Source of the DNA: Clostridiaceae bacterium
GTDB taxonomy: Bacteria; Bacillota; Clostridia; Clostridiales; Clostridiaceae
Length of the DNA: 64,000 nucleotides
NCBI GenBank assembly: GCA_902363375.1
Contig: CABIZX010000001.1
Location: forward strand, 372,001-436,000
Reading direction: 5' to 3'
Part shown: positions 9,283 to 18,644 of the stretch, in pieces
Layout: each line of letters opens with the position of its first letter
Position numbering within the stretch: position 1 is the stretch's first letter
Translations under genes and position numbers: made by a program
The notes under the pieces: model-generated
Databases searched by the model: none
Told to the model about the DNA's origin: nothing
The model's input: the letters and a program-made list of their open reading frames with translations, nothing else

Positions 9283-10374
9283 ATGAAAAAATATTTAAAC
9301 TATATTAAGAACAATAAAAAAATAGCTACTATAGGGATAGCTATAATAGCCTTAGCTGTAATATGTATACTTGTAGGGGTTAAAGTTAGTCTTAATAATA
9401 AAGAAAATGCTGAAAAGTATAAGGGTGATAAAGTTATAACTTTTGCAGATGAAAAGTTTGAAAAAGCTATAAGAAAAGAAATAAATAAATATACAGGAAA
9501 AATATATGAAAGTGATTTGGCTAATGTATATACATTAAATTTGAGTGAAAGTAAAATAGAGAATATTGACGGAATACAGTATTTTACTTCGCTTACTGAT
9601 TTAGATTTAAGTAAGAATAGAATTGCAAACATAGAACCATTAAAGGAACTATCATATATTAAAATATTAAATTTAAGCTCTAATCAAATCGAAGATGTGA
9701 ATCCGTTATCTAACCTTAAAAATATATTAGATTTAGATTTATCATATAATAGTATTAGAAGTGTGGAAGCCTTAGGAAAGATTCAAAGTGTAATATCATT
9801 AAATATAGCTAGAAATAATATTAGCAATGTAATGTCTTTATCAGAGCTTAAAAATTTAAAAATTTTAAATATGGCTAATAATAGAATTACTAAGGTAGAT
9901 GATTTAGCTAAGATGACAGAGTTAGTAAATTTAGATATTTCTAATAACTCAATTATGAACTTAAAAGGAATTGAGAATCTGCTTTATCTTAATGAACTTA
10001 AGGCTAATGGAAATGGAATAGAGGAAATTAATAGTCTTAAGAATATTGAGTATTTACAGATTTTGGAGTTATCTAACAATAATTTAAGCAATTTAAGTTT
10101 TATTAAAGATAATATAAATCTTCAAAGCTTGACTGTATCTTATAATGATATTTCAGATTTAAATGATATAAGTAAGTTAGAGAACTTAGAGAAAATTAAC
10201 ATAAGATATACTAACATAGAAAATATTGATTTATTAGTAAAACTACCGAGTTTAAATGAATTATACATAGATGATCGAATTGATAGAGCACCTTTAGAAG
10301 ATATGAAAACACGATTTAAAAATGCTGATACAAAAACTAAAGAGTTTTTTATAAATAATATATACAATAAGTAA
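9283..10374 (+). CDS. Membrane-anchored leucine-rich-repeat protein
   Basis: 363 aa. A single N-terminal hydrophobic helix (about residues 14-34) is followed by an extracytoplasmic domain of roughly eleven 22-residue leucine-rich repeats (about 75-330) with the internalin-type pattern LxxLxLSxNxIxxIxxLxxL. No LPXTG or surface-layer domain follows, so the helix is likely an uncleaved anchor. It sits between wzx and wzy with gaps of 10 and 14 bases, so it is co-transcribed with the polysaccharide genes. LRR proteins bind proteins or glycans. A role in polymer assembly, attachment or recognition is inferred from location only. Confidence 0.85.
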   Translation: MKKYLNYIKNNKKIATIGIAIIALAVICILVGVKVSLNNKENAEKYKGDKVITFADEKFEKAIRKEINKYTGKIYESDLANVYTLNLSESKIENIDGIQYFTSLTDLDLSKNRIANIEPLKELSYIKILNLSSNQIEDVNPLSNLKNILDLDLSYNSIRSVEALGKIQSVISLNIARNNISNVMSLSELKNLKILNMANNRITKVDDLAKMTELVNLDISNNSIMNLKGIENLLYLNELKANGNGIEEINSLKNIEYLQILELSNNNLSNLSFIKDNINLQSLTVSYNDISDLNDISKLENLEKINIRYTNIENIDLLVKLPSLNELYIDDRIDRAPLEDMKTRFKNADTKTKEFFINNIYNK

Positions 10375-10388
10375 AGGAAGAAAAGTTT

Positions 10389-11753
10389 ATGGCTTTAAAA
10401 ATATTAATAGTTGCATTAGGATTAACATTAAGTACTTATTTGTTTAAAAAAGCAGCTGGAACATTAAGTATAAGAAAATTAAATTTAATATCCTATACAT
10501 TTTATTTATTTATACTTCAAACCTACATTGGTACTAGTTTAGTATTTCTTGGAGATAGAGAACATTATACTATTAACTATATTTTAAATAATAATACCAT
10601 ACCAAGGACATTTTTTTATGTACTGTTAACAGCTATGCTATTTCCTTTAATTATAGTAATGTTATACAAAATATTTAAAATAGATATGGATGATATATAT
10701 AATAATTATTTAAGTGATAAAACTAGGACGGATAATGAACAAATAGTATTTTACATAGTATTAGGGATTTCAAGTATTTCTATAATATTAATGATTATGT
10801 TATTTGCAAAGATAGGATATGTACCATTATTAAAGATGGTTTTTGCTGAGCCAGGGTTTAACTTTAAAACAGCTAGAATAAATATATCTAACGTTACAAT
10901 AATACATCAATATGTAAAGAATATACTTGTGCTTTCATTGATACCTGTATTTTCATACATATCCTTTGTATATGCATATACTACTAAAAAATTAAGATGG
11001 ATATTACTATTTATAACTTTATTAATATGTTCAGTATTTACGAAAACATACAATTTTGCCAAAACACCAGTTATATTTTATCTATTTACATTTGTAATAA
11101 TATATATAATGTTAAACAATGGAATAAAGAGAAAGTATTTATATATTATAATAGGATTTTTGGGAGGATTAATTCTTGTATTCTATAAAGTTATGGGATA
11201 CGTATTAGAGTTCTCTATACATACTGGTCCTATAAGTAGAGTAATTTTCACCCAAGCAGGTACACTGATGTATCATTTTGATTTCTTTCCTGGACATTTT
11301 CCGTTTCTTATGGGAAGAAGTCTAGCCAGTACTATTCTTAAAGTGATTGGCTCAAATTTAACACCTTTGAGGTCGGCTAAACTAATTATGGCTTTTTATG
11401 GTTCAAGAAGTGTATACGAAGGAACTGCAGGGGTTATGAATTCACTTTTCATTGGAGAGGCCTATGCAAACTTTGGAACAATAGGGGTAATTTTAAGCAT
11501 AATATATGTAGCCGTATTATTTGGTGTAATATATTACTTATTTACTAAGAAATTTCGTAAAACAGCTTTGAACGTGGCCTTATTTGGGATTTTAACTAGC
11601 GAATTAGCTAGCATAACACAAGGTGGCTTCTTTGATTTTGTATATAATGCTAATATTTTAGTGATAATATTGTTGTTTATTTTTATATCATATTCAAGCA
11701 AGTGGATATCATTATATTTAGAGAAAAGAAAAGTTACTGAAGTTAAAAAATAG
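10389..11753 (+). CDS. O-antigen/polysaccharide polymerase-like membrane protein (Wzy)
   Basis: 454 aa with about 10-12 predicted membrane helices and one larger outer loop in the second half (about 300-360, containing SLASTILKVIGSN and YEGTAGVMNSLFIGEAY). This is the layout of Wzy-type polymerases and O-antigen ligases, whose primary sequences are poorly conserved. Its position beside the flippase and glycosyltransferases supports polymerase. AAGGAAG overlaps the preceding stop. The end of the gene is followed by an 83-base gap. Confidence 0.7.
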   Translation: MALKILIVALGLTLSTYLFKKAAGTLSIRKLNLISYTFYLFILQTYIGTSLVFLGDREHYTINYILNNNTIPRTFFYVLLTAMLFPLIIVMLYKIFKIDMDDIYNNYLSDKTRTDNEQIVFYIVLGISSISIILMIMLFAKIGYVPLLKMVFAEPGFNFKTARINISNVTIIHQYVKNILVLSLIPVFSYISFVYAYTTKKLRWILLFITLLICSVFTKTYNFAKTPVIFYLFTFVIIYIMLNNGIKRKYLYIIIGFLGGLILVFYKVMGYVLEFSIHTGPISRVIFTQAGTLMYHFDFFPGHFPFLMGRSLASTILKVIGSNLTPLRSAKLIMAFYGSRSVYEGTAGVMNSLFIGEAYANFGTIGVILSIIYVAVLFGVIYYLFTKKFRKTALNVALFGILTSELASITQGGFFDFVYNANILVIILLFIFISYSSKWISLYLEKRKVTEVKK

Positions 11754-11836
11754 ATTAGACTCTATGTTCTAATTAGAAGAAATCGAATAGTAAGTTTATT
11801 TTATTCCATAGGTTTCTTTAATAAAGAGGTGAAAAA

Positions 11837-12940
11837 ATGAAAAAATGCATTATATATTATCCTTTTCATATTAATACAAATTATCCGAGTGCATCTAATA
11901 TTAGACCAATAAAGTTTATAGAAGGATTTAAAGCTGCGGGATATGAAGTTGAAGTTGTTAAAGGATATGGAAAAGAGCGAAAGGCAAAAATAAAAGAACT
12001 TAAAGAGAAAATTATAAGCGGAGAAAAATATGATTTTATATACACTGAAAGTGCAACAGAACCTACGTTACTTACAGAAGCAAATCATATACCTGTATTT
12101 CCATTTTTAGATTTTGAATTTTTTAAGTTTTGTAAGAAAAGAGGAATTAAGATAGGATTATTCTATAGAGATATTTATTGGAGGTTTGATCAGTATAAGA
12201 AGAGTGTTCCTTTTATAAAAAGAATACCAGCATATATGTTTTATTATTATGACCTCTTAAAGTATAGAAAATATCTAGATGCATTATACCTACCATCTAT
12301 AATGATGAAGGAGTATATTCCTATAGACTTAAATATTCCAACTTATGATTTGCCATCAGGATGTGATGAGTTAAGTGTTGATACTAGCTCAAATAAGAAA
12401 AATAATCATATCAAGATACTTTATGTAGGTGGTTTGGATAAAGAACTATATAATATAGAAGGTATAGTAAGGGCTATATATAAAAATGAAAAGTTCGCTT
12501 TAGATATTTGTTGTAGAGAAAATGAATGGCAAGTTGGAAAGCAGGATTATGAAAAATATTTGAATGACAGAATTAAAGTAATTCATAAAAGTGGTAAAGA
12601 GTTAGATGAAATTGCAATGAAAGCAGACTTTTTCTCTTTAATAGTAGAAAGTTCAGAGTATAGAAAATTTGCTATGCCGATGAAGTTATTTTCATATGTA
12701 TCTTATAGAAGACCTATATTGGGTATTAAAGGAACTGCGGCAGGAAGATTTATAGAAGAAAATAATATTGGATATGTAGTAAACTATACAGATAAGGATA
12801 TAGAGAATATGTTAATTCATATTGCAAATAACTCGGAAAAAGAGAAAAATGATAAGCTAGAAGCAGTAGATATAGCTTATAAGAATAATACATGGGAAAT
12901 GAGAGCAAAAACGGTAATAGAAAGCCTTATTTGTAAATAA
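11837..12940 (+). CDS. Glycosyltransferase (GT-B, family 1/4-like)
   Basis: 367-aa cytoplasmic glycosyltransferase. The N-terminal half begins KKCIIYYPFHINTNYPSASN, a variant acceptor domain. The C-terminal half has the GT-B donor-site features ILYVGGLDKELYNIEGIVRAI and, near the end, MPMKLFSYVSYRRPILGIKG, with a Glu region (ESSEYRKFAMPMKLFSY). It would add one sugar of the repeat unit; donor and linkage are unknown. AGAGGTG before ATG. An imperfect 80-base gap separates it from wzy. Confidence 0.75.
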   Translation: MKKCIIYYPFHINTNYPSASNIRPIKFIEGFKAAGYEVEVVKGYGKERKAKIKELKEKIISGEKYDFIYTESATEPTLLTEANHIPVFPFLDFEFFKFCKKRGIKIGLFYRDIYWRFDQYKKSVPFIKRIPAYMFYYYDLLKYRKYLDALYLPSIMMKEYIPIDLNIPTYDLPSGCDELSVDTSSNKKNNHIKILYVGGLDKELYNIEGIVRAIYKNEKFALDICCRENEWQVGKQDYEKYLNDRIKVIHKSGKELDEIAMKADFFSLIVESSEYRKFAMPMKLFSYVSYRRPILGIKGTAAGRFIEENNIGYVVNYTDKDIENMLIHIANNSEKEKNDKLEAVDIAYKNNTWEMRAKTVIESLICK

Positions 12941-12963
12941 GGACTAGTTCAAAGGAGATAAAA

Positions 12964-14058
12964 ATGAAAATTTGTTATTTATCTGATGCGAATAGTATAC
13001 ATACAAAAAAATGGTGTAAATTTTTTAAGACTAAGGGATATGATATACATGTAATTTCATTAAATGATGGTGAAATAGATGGAGTTACTGTACATAGTCT
13101 AAAAATACAATTAGATAATGTTAGAAATGGAAGTTTTATGAATAAGCTTCAATATCTTACGTATACAGGTAAGGTTAAAGCTTTAGTTAATGAAATAAAA
13201 CCAGATATATTGCATGCGCACTATGCAACTAGTTATGCATTTTTAGCTGGAGCTACTAATTTTCATCCTTACGTTATTTCTGTTTGGGGAAGTGATGTTT
13301 ATGATTTTCCAAAACAGAATATATTATGTAGAAAATTTGTTGAGCGAAACTTATCTAAAGCAGATGTATTGCTATCTACAAGTAAAGTAATGGCTGAGGA
13401 AACCAAGAAATATACTAATAAATCTATAGAAATAACTCCATTTGGTGTAGATATTAATTTATTTAAACCTAATGAAAATAAATATGATAATAGAGAAGAG
13501 ATAGTAATTGGAACAATTAAAGCTTTAGAGGCTAAATATGGAATTGAGTATTTGGTAAGGGCTTTCGGTAATTTAGCAAATAAGTATGAAAATATTTACC
13601 TGGAAATAGGGGGAATAGGATCTCAAAAGGAATATTTAGATAACCTATGTAAAGAATTAAATATAGAGAGTAGAGTTAAATTTTTAGGATTTATAACTCC
13701 AGAAGAAGTAGTGAAGTCATTTAATAGATTTGATATTGCAGTATTTCCATCTACTTTAGATAGTGAAAGTTTTGGGGTAGCTGCTGTAGAAGCTCAAGCT
13801 TGTGGAACCCCAACTATAGTATCCAATGTAGGTGGGTTACCAGAGGCGACATGCCCTGAAAAAAGTAGTATTGTAATTCCTAAAGAAGATACTATTGCTC
13901 TTGAGAAAGCTATAGAAAAGTTAATTATAGATGAAAAACTAAGAACCTCTATGGGAAAATACGGAAGGCAGTTTGTTCTTAATAATTACAATGTTAAAGA
14001 TAATTTCAATAAGGTAGATGTTATATATAAAGAATTGTTAAATAGTCAACATAAGTAA
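12964..14058 (+). CDS. Glycosyltransferase family 4 protein
   Basis: 364 aa, retaining GT-B enzyme. N-terminal KICYLSDANSIHTKKWCKFF; mid-protein HAHYATSYAFLAG and VISVWGSDVYD; C-terminal donor domain with ESFGVAAVEAQACGTPTIVSN, the family-4 EX7E motif followed by GGLPE. It acts on the cytoplasmic side of the membrane in repeat-unit assembly. AAAGGAGA precedes the ATG, and gaps of 23 and 20 bases flank it, indicating one operon. Confidence 0.88.
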   Translation: MKICYLSDANSIHTKKWCKFFKTKGYDIHVISLNDGEIDGVTVHSLKIQLDNVRNGSFMNKLQYLTYTGKVKALVNEIKPDILHAHYATSYAFLAGATNFHPYVISVWGSDVYDFPKQNILCRKFVERNLSKADVLLSTSKVMAEETKKYTNKSIEITPFGVDINLFKPNENKYDNREEIVIGTIKALEAKYGIEYLVRAFGNLANKYENIYLEIGGIGSQKEYLDNLCKELNIESRVKFLGFITPEEVVKSFNRFDIAVFPSTLDSESFGVAAVEAQACGTPTIVSNVGGLPEATCPEKSSIVIPKEDTIALEKAIEKLIIDEKLRTSMGKYGRQFVLNNYNVKDNFNKVDVIYKELLNSQHK

Positions 14059-14078
14059 GCTAAAAAGGAGTAGAAATT

Positions 14079-15131
14079 ATGAAAATAATAACAGTTATTG
14101 GAGCTAGACCTCAATTTATTAAAGCAGCGGCAGTATCTAATAAGTTAAGAGAAAAACATGAAGAAATATTAGTTCATACAGGACAACATTACGATGAAAA
14201 TATGTCAAAAATATTTTTTGATGAATTAAACATACCGTACCCTAATTATAATCTTTCAGTTGGATCTGGAGGACATGGAAAGCAAACTGGAGAGATGATG
14301 ACAAAATTAGAGGAGATATATGTTAAAGAAAATCCAGACATGATTTTAGTATATGGTGATACAAATTCTACTTTAGCCGGAGCATTAGTTGCAAGTAAAA
14401 TGTTAATTCCTGTAGTTCATGTTGAAGCAGGACTTAGGAGCTTTAATAAAGCTATGCCAGAAGAACAGAATAGAATACTTACAGACCATATATCATCCAA
14501 ATTGTTTGCACCTACTGAAACAGCTATTAGAAACTTAAAAAATGAAGGTATAGTAGAGAATGTATATAATGTGGGAGATGTAATGTTTGATGCAGTTCTT
14601 CATTTTGGTGAGATTGCTAAGAAAAACAGTAAAATAATTGAAAGATTGAATTTAAAGGATAAAGAATTTATATTAACTACAATACATAGAGCTGAAAATA
14701 CTAATAATATTTCAAGATTAAAAAATATAATAGAAGCCCTTAATGCTAGTGAGAAGACTATAGTACTTCCATTACATCCAAGAACTAAAAAGTATGTGAG
14801 CGATTATAACTTAGAATTTGGTGATAATATAATAGTAATTGACCCAATAGGATATCTAGATATGCTTGCGTTAGAAAGCAACTGTGTAAAAATAGTAACT
14901 GATAGCGGTGGAGTACAAAAAGAAGCTTTCTTTATGAAAAAACCATGTATAACTATGAGAGATGAAACTGAATGGGTAGAGACTGTAGAAAATGATTGGA
15001 ATAGAATTGTTGGAACAGATAAAGAAAAGATACTAGATGCTATAGTTAATTTTATACCAAGTCAACCACAAATGGATATATTTGGAGATGGTAAATCGTC
15101 TGAAAAGATTTGTAGCATTATAGAAAAATAA
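14079..15131 (+). CDS. Non-hydrolysing UDP-sugar 2-epimerase (WbpI/WecB-like)
   Basis: 350 aa. GARPQFIKAA (8-17), HTGQHYDENMS, SGGHGKQTG, YGDTNSTLAGAL, HVEAGLRSF and the late DSGGVQKEAFF motif define the family. The GARPQFIKAA opening and SG-GHGKQTG segment are closer to WbpI (UDP-GlcNAc(3NAc)A 2-epimerase) than to WecB, which usually opens GTRPEAIKMAP. With the WbpA- and WbpB-like genes it argues for a 2,3-diamino mannuronic-type sugar. ATG after AAAAGGAG. Confidence 0.85.
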   Translation: MKIITVIGARPQFIKAAAVSNKLREKHEEILVHTGQHYDENMSKIFFDELNIPYPNYNLSVGSGGHGKQTGEMMTKLEEIYVKENPDMILVYGDTNSTLAGALVASKMLIPVVHVEAGLRSFNKAMPEEQNRILTDHISSKLFAPTETAIRNLKNEGIVENVYNVGDVMFDAVLHFGEIAKKNSKIIERLNLKDKEFILTTIHRAENTNNISRLKNIIEALNASEKTIVLPLHPRTKKYVSDYNLEFGDNIIVIDPIGYLDMLALESNCVKIVTDSGGVQKEAFFMKKPCITMRDETEWVETVENDWNRIVGTDKEKILDAIVNFIPSQPQMDIFGDGKSSEKICSIIEK

Positions 15132-15153
15132 GATTGGTAAAGAGGGAATTCTA

Positions 15154-16374
15154 ATGAAGATATTATTTTTAACTCAGTATTGTCCTCCAGAAGTAGGAGC
15201 TCCTCAGAATAGAATTTTTGAATTTGCTAAACAGTTAAAGAAATTTGGTCATGAGATTACAATATTAACTGCTATGCCAAACTATCCAAGAGGAGAAATA
15301 TTTGAAGAATATAGAGGCAAGAAGATAGTTAAAGAAACTATTGATGGAATAGACATAGTAAGAACGGGAATTTATGCTACTAAGAGTAAGGACTTTGTAA
15401 AGAGACTTAGAAATTATTTATCATTTACTTGGAGTAGTGTATTTAGTGGAGCAAAACATATAGAAAAGCAAGATGTGATAATAACAGAATCACCACCACT
15501 ATTTCTAGGATGGTCAGGATATGTTCTATCAAAGATGAAAAAGGCTAAATTTGTATTTAATGTATCAGATTTATGGCCAGAGTCAGCAGTAAAATTAGAT
15601 GTTTTACATAATAAAGCTATGATTAAAGCATCCACATGGCTAGAAGAGTTTTGCTATAGAAAAGCAGCTGCAGTTACAGGTCAAACTAAAGGAATTGTTG
15701 ATAATATAGTTTCTAGAGGATTTGATAAAAATAAAGTTCATATCATAACAAATGGTGTAGATACAGAATTCTTCAAAAAAGAAAATAGGTCGGAAGAATT
15801 TAGAGAGAGTATAGGAATAAAAAATAAATTTGCAGTTGTTTATGCAGGAATTCATGGAATTGCTCAAGGACTTGAAGTATTAGTCGATGCCGCTGAAATC
15901 ATAAAAGAAGAAAAGGAAATACAAATTGTATTTATAGGAGAAGGTCCAGAGAAGCCAATGCTTATGAATAAAGTTAAAGAAAAAAAGCTTGAAAATGTTA
16001 CTTTTTTACCTATGCAAGATAAAAAAGATATGCCAAAGATTATAGCTTCAATGGATGCGACTGTAGTACCATTAAAAAAATTAGATATATTTAAAGGTGC
16101 ACTACCATCAAAGATGTTTGAAAACTTAGCTTCAGAAATACCTATTGTATTAGCTGTTGAAGGTGAGGCAGAAAATTTAATTAATGATGCACAAGCTGGA
16201 ATTGTGGTTGAACCTGAAAATTCAAAGGAAATTGCAAAAGCAATTTTAAAGCTACATAAAAATAAAGAACTAAGAGAAAGCTTGGGAAAAAATGGAAGAA
16301 ACTATGTTATGAATAATTTTTCTAGAGAAGCAATTGCAAGAAAACTAGAAAATATATTACTAGACTTAAAGTAA
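15154..16374 (+). CDS. Glycosyltransferase family 4 (WbuB-like)
   Basis: 406-aa GT-B enzyme opening KILFLTQYCPPEVGAPQNRI, with the TAMPNYPRGEIFEEYRGK stretch and SPPLFLGWSGY. These are hallmarks of WbuB/WcaI-type transferases that add amino-deoxysugars. Donor domain: YAGIHGIAQGLEVLVDAA and LPSKMFENLASEIPIVLAVEGEA. The family resemblance suggests a FucNAc-like or related donor but does not prove it. Gap of 22 bases upstream and 12 downstream. Confidence 0.82.
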   Translation: MKILFLTQYCPPEVGAPQNRIFEFAKQLKKFGHEITILTAMPNYPRGEIFEEYRGKKIVKETIDGIDIVRTGIYATKSKDFVKRLRNYLSFTWSSVFSGAKHIEKQDVIITESPPLFLGWSGYVLSKMKKAKFVFNVSDLWPESAVKLDVLHNKAMIKASTWLEEFCYRKAAAVTGQTKGIVDNIVSRGFDKNKVHIITNGVDTEFFKKENRSEEFRESIGIKNKFAVVYAGIHGIAQGLEVLVDAAEIIKEEKEIQIVFIGEGPEKPMLMNKVKEKKLENVTFLPMQDKKDMPKIIASMDATVVPLKKLDIFKGALPSKMFENLASEIPIVLAVEGEAENLINDAQAGIVVEPENSKEIAKAILKLHKNKELRESLGKNGRNYVMNNFSREAIARKLENILLDLK

Positions 16375-16386
16375 GGAGGAATTAAT

Positions 16387-17556
16387 ATGGTTAGAAAAAG
16401 AGAAACATTTTTACCTTATTCAGTACCACTAATTGATGATGATGACATAAATGAAGTAGTAGAAACATTAAAATCAGGATGGGTAGCTAAGGGGCCTAGA
16501 ACTATTGAATTTGAGAAGAGATTCGCAGAATATACAGGTGCAAAATATGCTATCGCTATGAATTCAGCTACTGCTGCATTACATATTGCTTTAATAGCTG
16601 GAGGAGTTAAACCAGGAGATGAAGTTATAACAACTCCAATTACTTTTGCAGCTACAGCCAACACTATAATTCATGTAGGTGCTAAACCTGTATTTGTAGA
16701 TATAGATCCAAATACATTTTGTATAGATGCAAATAAAATAGAAGAGAAAATAACAGATAAAACTAAAGCTATAGTTCCGGTGCATTATACAGGTCATGCT
16801 TGTGATATGGACAAAATAAGAGCTATTGCTGAAAAATATAACCTTTTTGTATCTGAGGATGCAGCGCATGCCATTGATACTTACTATAAAGGTGATTTAA
16901 TAGGAAAAAAAGGCGACTGTGCATCCTTTAGTTTCTATGCAACTAAAAATATATGTACAGGTGAAGGCGGAATGCTTACAACTAATAGAGAAGATATAGC
17001 TGAAAAAGCAAGGATTATATCAACTCATGGGATGAGTAAAGCTGCATGGAATAGATATGGAAAAGGTGGAACTTGGAGATATGATATAGAATATCCAGGG
17101 CATAAGTACAATATGTTTGATATTCAAGCTGCTCTGGCTAAAACACAAATGAATAAATTAGATTTCATGCAAGATAGAAGAAAAGAGATTGTAAAAAAAT
17201 ATGAAGAGGCGTTCTCTAATCTAGATGGAATTAAACTTCCACCAGAAGCAGAGTATACTACTCACTCATGGCACCTTTATGTAATAAGATTGGAATTAGA
17301 TAAACTTACAATTGATAGGGATGAATTTATAGAACTTATGGCGGAAGCTAATATAGGAACTAGCGTTCACTTTATACCTGTACATTTAATGAGTTATTAT
17401 AGAGAAACCTATGGATATAAAGAAGGCGATTTACCAATTGCTGAAAGTTACTTTGACACTATAGTTTCATTGCCATTATATCCTAAGATGACAGATGAAG
17501 ATGTTCAAGATGTAATTAATGTAGTTACAGATATTATAAAAGAGAATCACAAATAA
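16387..17556 (+). CDS. DegT/DnrJ/EryC1/StrS-family sugar aminotransferase
   Basis: 389-aa PLP enzyme that aminates a UDP-keto-sugar. Internal-aldimine lysine in the FYATKNICTGEGGM segment (about residue 182), cofactor Asp in SEDAAHAID. The opening PYSVPLIDDDDINEVVETLKSGWVAKGPR is like ArnB/PseC-type C4 aminotransferases rather than WbpE-type C3 aminotransferases. Two keto donors are therefore possible: the 4-keto product of the dehydratase at 3507, or the 3-keto product of the WbpB-like enzyme. Strong AAGGAGGA before ATG; last gene of the main run. Confidence 0.88.
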   Translation: MVRKRETFLPYSVPLIDDDDINEVVETLKSGWVAKGPRTIEFEKRFAEYTGAKYAIAMNSATAALHIALIAGGVKPGDEVITTPITFAATANTIIHVGAKPVFVDIDPNTFCIDANKIEEKITDKTKAIVPVHYTGHACDMDKIRAIAEKYNLFVSEDAAHAIDTYYKGDLIGKKGDCASFSFYATKNICTGEGGMLTTNREDIAEKARIISTHGMSKAAWNRYGKGGTWRYDIEYPGHKYNMFDIQAALAKTQMNKLDFMQDRRKEIVKKYEEAFSNLDGIKLPPEAEYTTHSWHLYVIRLELDKLTIDRDEFIELMAEANIGTSVHFIPVHLMSYYRETYGYKEGDLPIAESYFDTIVSLPLYPKMTDEDVQDVINVVTDIIKENHK

Positions 17557-17586
17557 ATATATTTAATATAGTATTGAGTATATCTA

Positions 17587-17631
17587 AATTTAAGGACTTA
17601 GTTCTTTTAAGTAGGATTAAGTTCTTAAATT
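17587..17631 (+). other. Stem-loop after the aminotransferase gene
   Basis: Fourteen-base arms at 17587-17600 and 17618-17631 pair with one G-U. There is no T-run afterwards, so it is a weak terminator at best, possibly a 3'-end stabiliser. Confidence 0.45.
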
Positions 17632-17699
17632 ATAAGTCTATAAAAATAATTAAAATTGTATGAAATATGAGCTTTAATATCTATAATCTATAATATATA

Positions 17700-17775
17700 T
17701 TGACATAATATAAATATAAATTAATAAATTCATAATAATTAAAAAATATTTTTTTTATCAAATAAATGATATAAT
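17700..17775 (+). promoter_or_regulatory. Candidate promoter elements for the sugar transferase
   Basis: A perfect TTGACA lies at 17700-17705 but lacks a good -10 at 17 bases. A perfect TATAAT lies at 17770-17775, 30 bases before the TTG start, without a good -35. One of them probably drives the initiating transferase separately from the main run. Confidence 0.25.
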
Positions 17776-17805
17776 AGTTTTGTGTTCGTACAAGGAGGAA
17801 TTATT

Positions 17806-18456
17806 TTGGAGAACAATATAGTAATAGATGTAAAGGAAAAAATCGAAAATAAGCGATTTCAGTTTTTTGTGAAAAGGGTTTTTGATATTATATTGTCACT
17901 TATAGGAATAATAATATTGTTGCCTATATATTTAATTATCGCTATTGCGATAAAATTAGATAGTAAAGGCCCAGTGTTATTTAAACAAGTTAGAGTAGGA
18001 AAGAATAGAAAAGATTTTGTTATATATAAATTTAGAACTATGGTAGTATCAGCTGAAAGCAAAAGGGAATTACAGATAGACCCAAGTAATATGGATAATT
18101 TTGTGTTTCAAAGTAAAAGCGATAATAGAGTTACAAAGGTTGGTAGCTTTTTAAGAAATACTAGCCTTGATGAGATACCTCAATTATTTAATGTTTTGTT
18201 TGGTGACATGAGCCTGGTTGGGCCTAGACCTGAAATACCTGATGTTGTAAAGTATTATCCAGAAAATTATTACCAAAGATTATTAGTATTACCTGGAATA
18301 ACAGGTCTTGCACAAGTCAGTGGAAGAGGCGAGATAGAATTGGGAAAAACCATTTATTATGATTTAACCTATATAAGTAATTTTTCAATATGGAATGATA
18401 TGAAAATATTATTTACTACTGTTTTTAAAGTATTTAAGAGAGAAGGCGCTTTTTAA
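17806..18456 (+). CDS. Initiating polyprenyl-phosphate sugar phosphotransferase
   Basis: 216-aa small monotopic phosphoglycosyl transferase (PglC/WcaJ core). It transfers a sugar-1-phosphate from a UDP-sugar to undecaprenyl phosphate and so starts the repeat unit. One N-terminal hydrophobic segment (about 19-42), then GPVLFKQVRVG, YKFRTM, the catalytic Asp-Glu in LDEIPQL, SLVGPRPE and PGITGLAQVSGRG. The frame is open from a GTG at 17782, but AAGGAGG at 17792-17798 lies within that extension and 7 bases before the TTG at 17806, so the TTG is the likely start. About 250 bases separate it from the aminotransferase. Confidence 0.9.
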   Translation: MENNIVIDVKEKIENKRFQFFVKRVFDIILSLIGIIILLPIYLIIAIAIKLDSKGPVLFKQVRVGKNRKDFVIYKFRTMVVSAESKRELQIDPSNMDNFVFQSKSDNRVTKVGSFLRNTSLDEIPQLFNVLFGDMSLVGPRPEIPDVVKYYPENYYQRLLVLPGITGLAQVSGRGEIELGKTIYYDLTYISNFSIWNDMKILFTTVFKVFKREGAF

Positions 18457-18644
18457 GAGAGAATAAGTAAAATAAAGGTATTAGAGCTATAGAGTTATAG
18501 ATAAAAATATGCAGATATAAATAATAATAGTAGCACGAACACAAATATAAATAGTAGTAGCTATAAATATAAAATTAATTTCTTATATTCCTTTCATGGT
18601 ACAAAATTTTAACATGTACTATGAGTTAGGAGGGGGGAAAAAAT

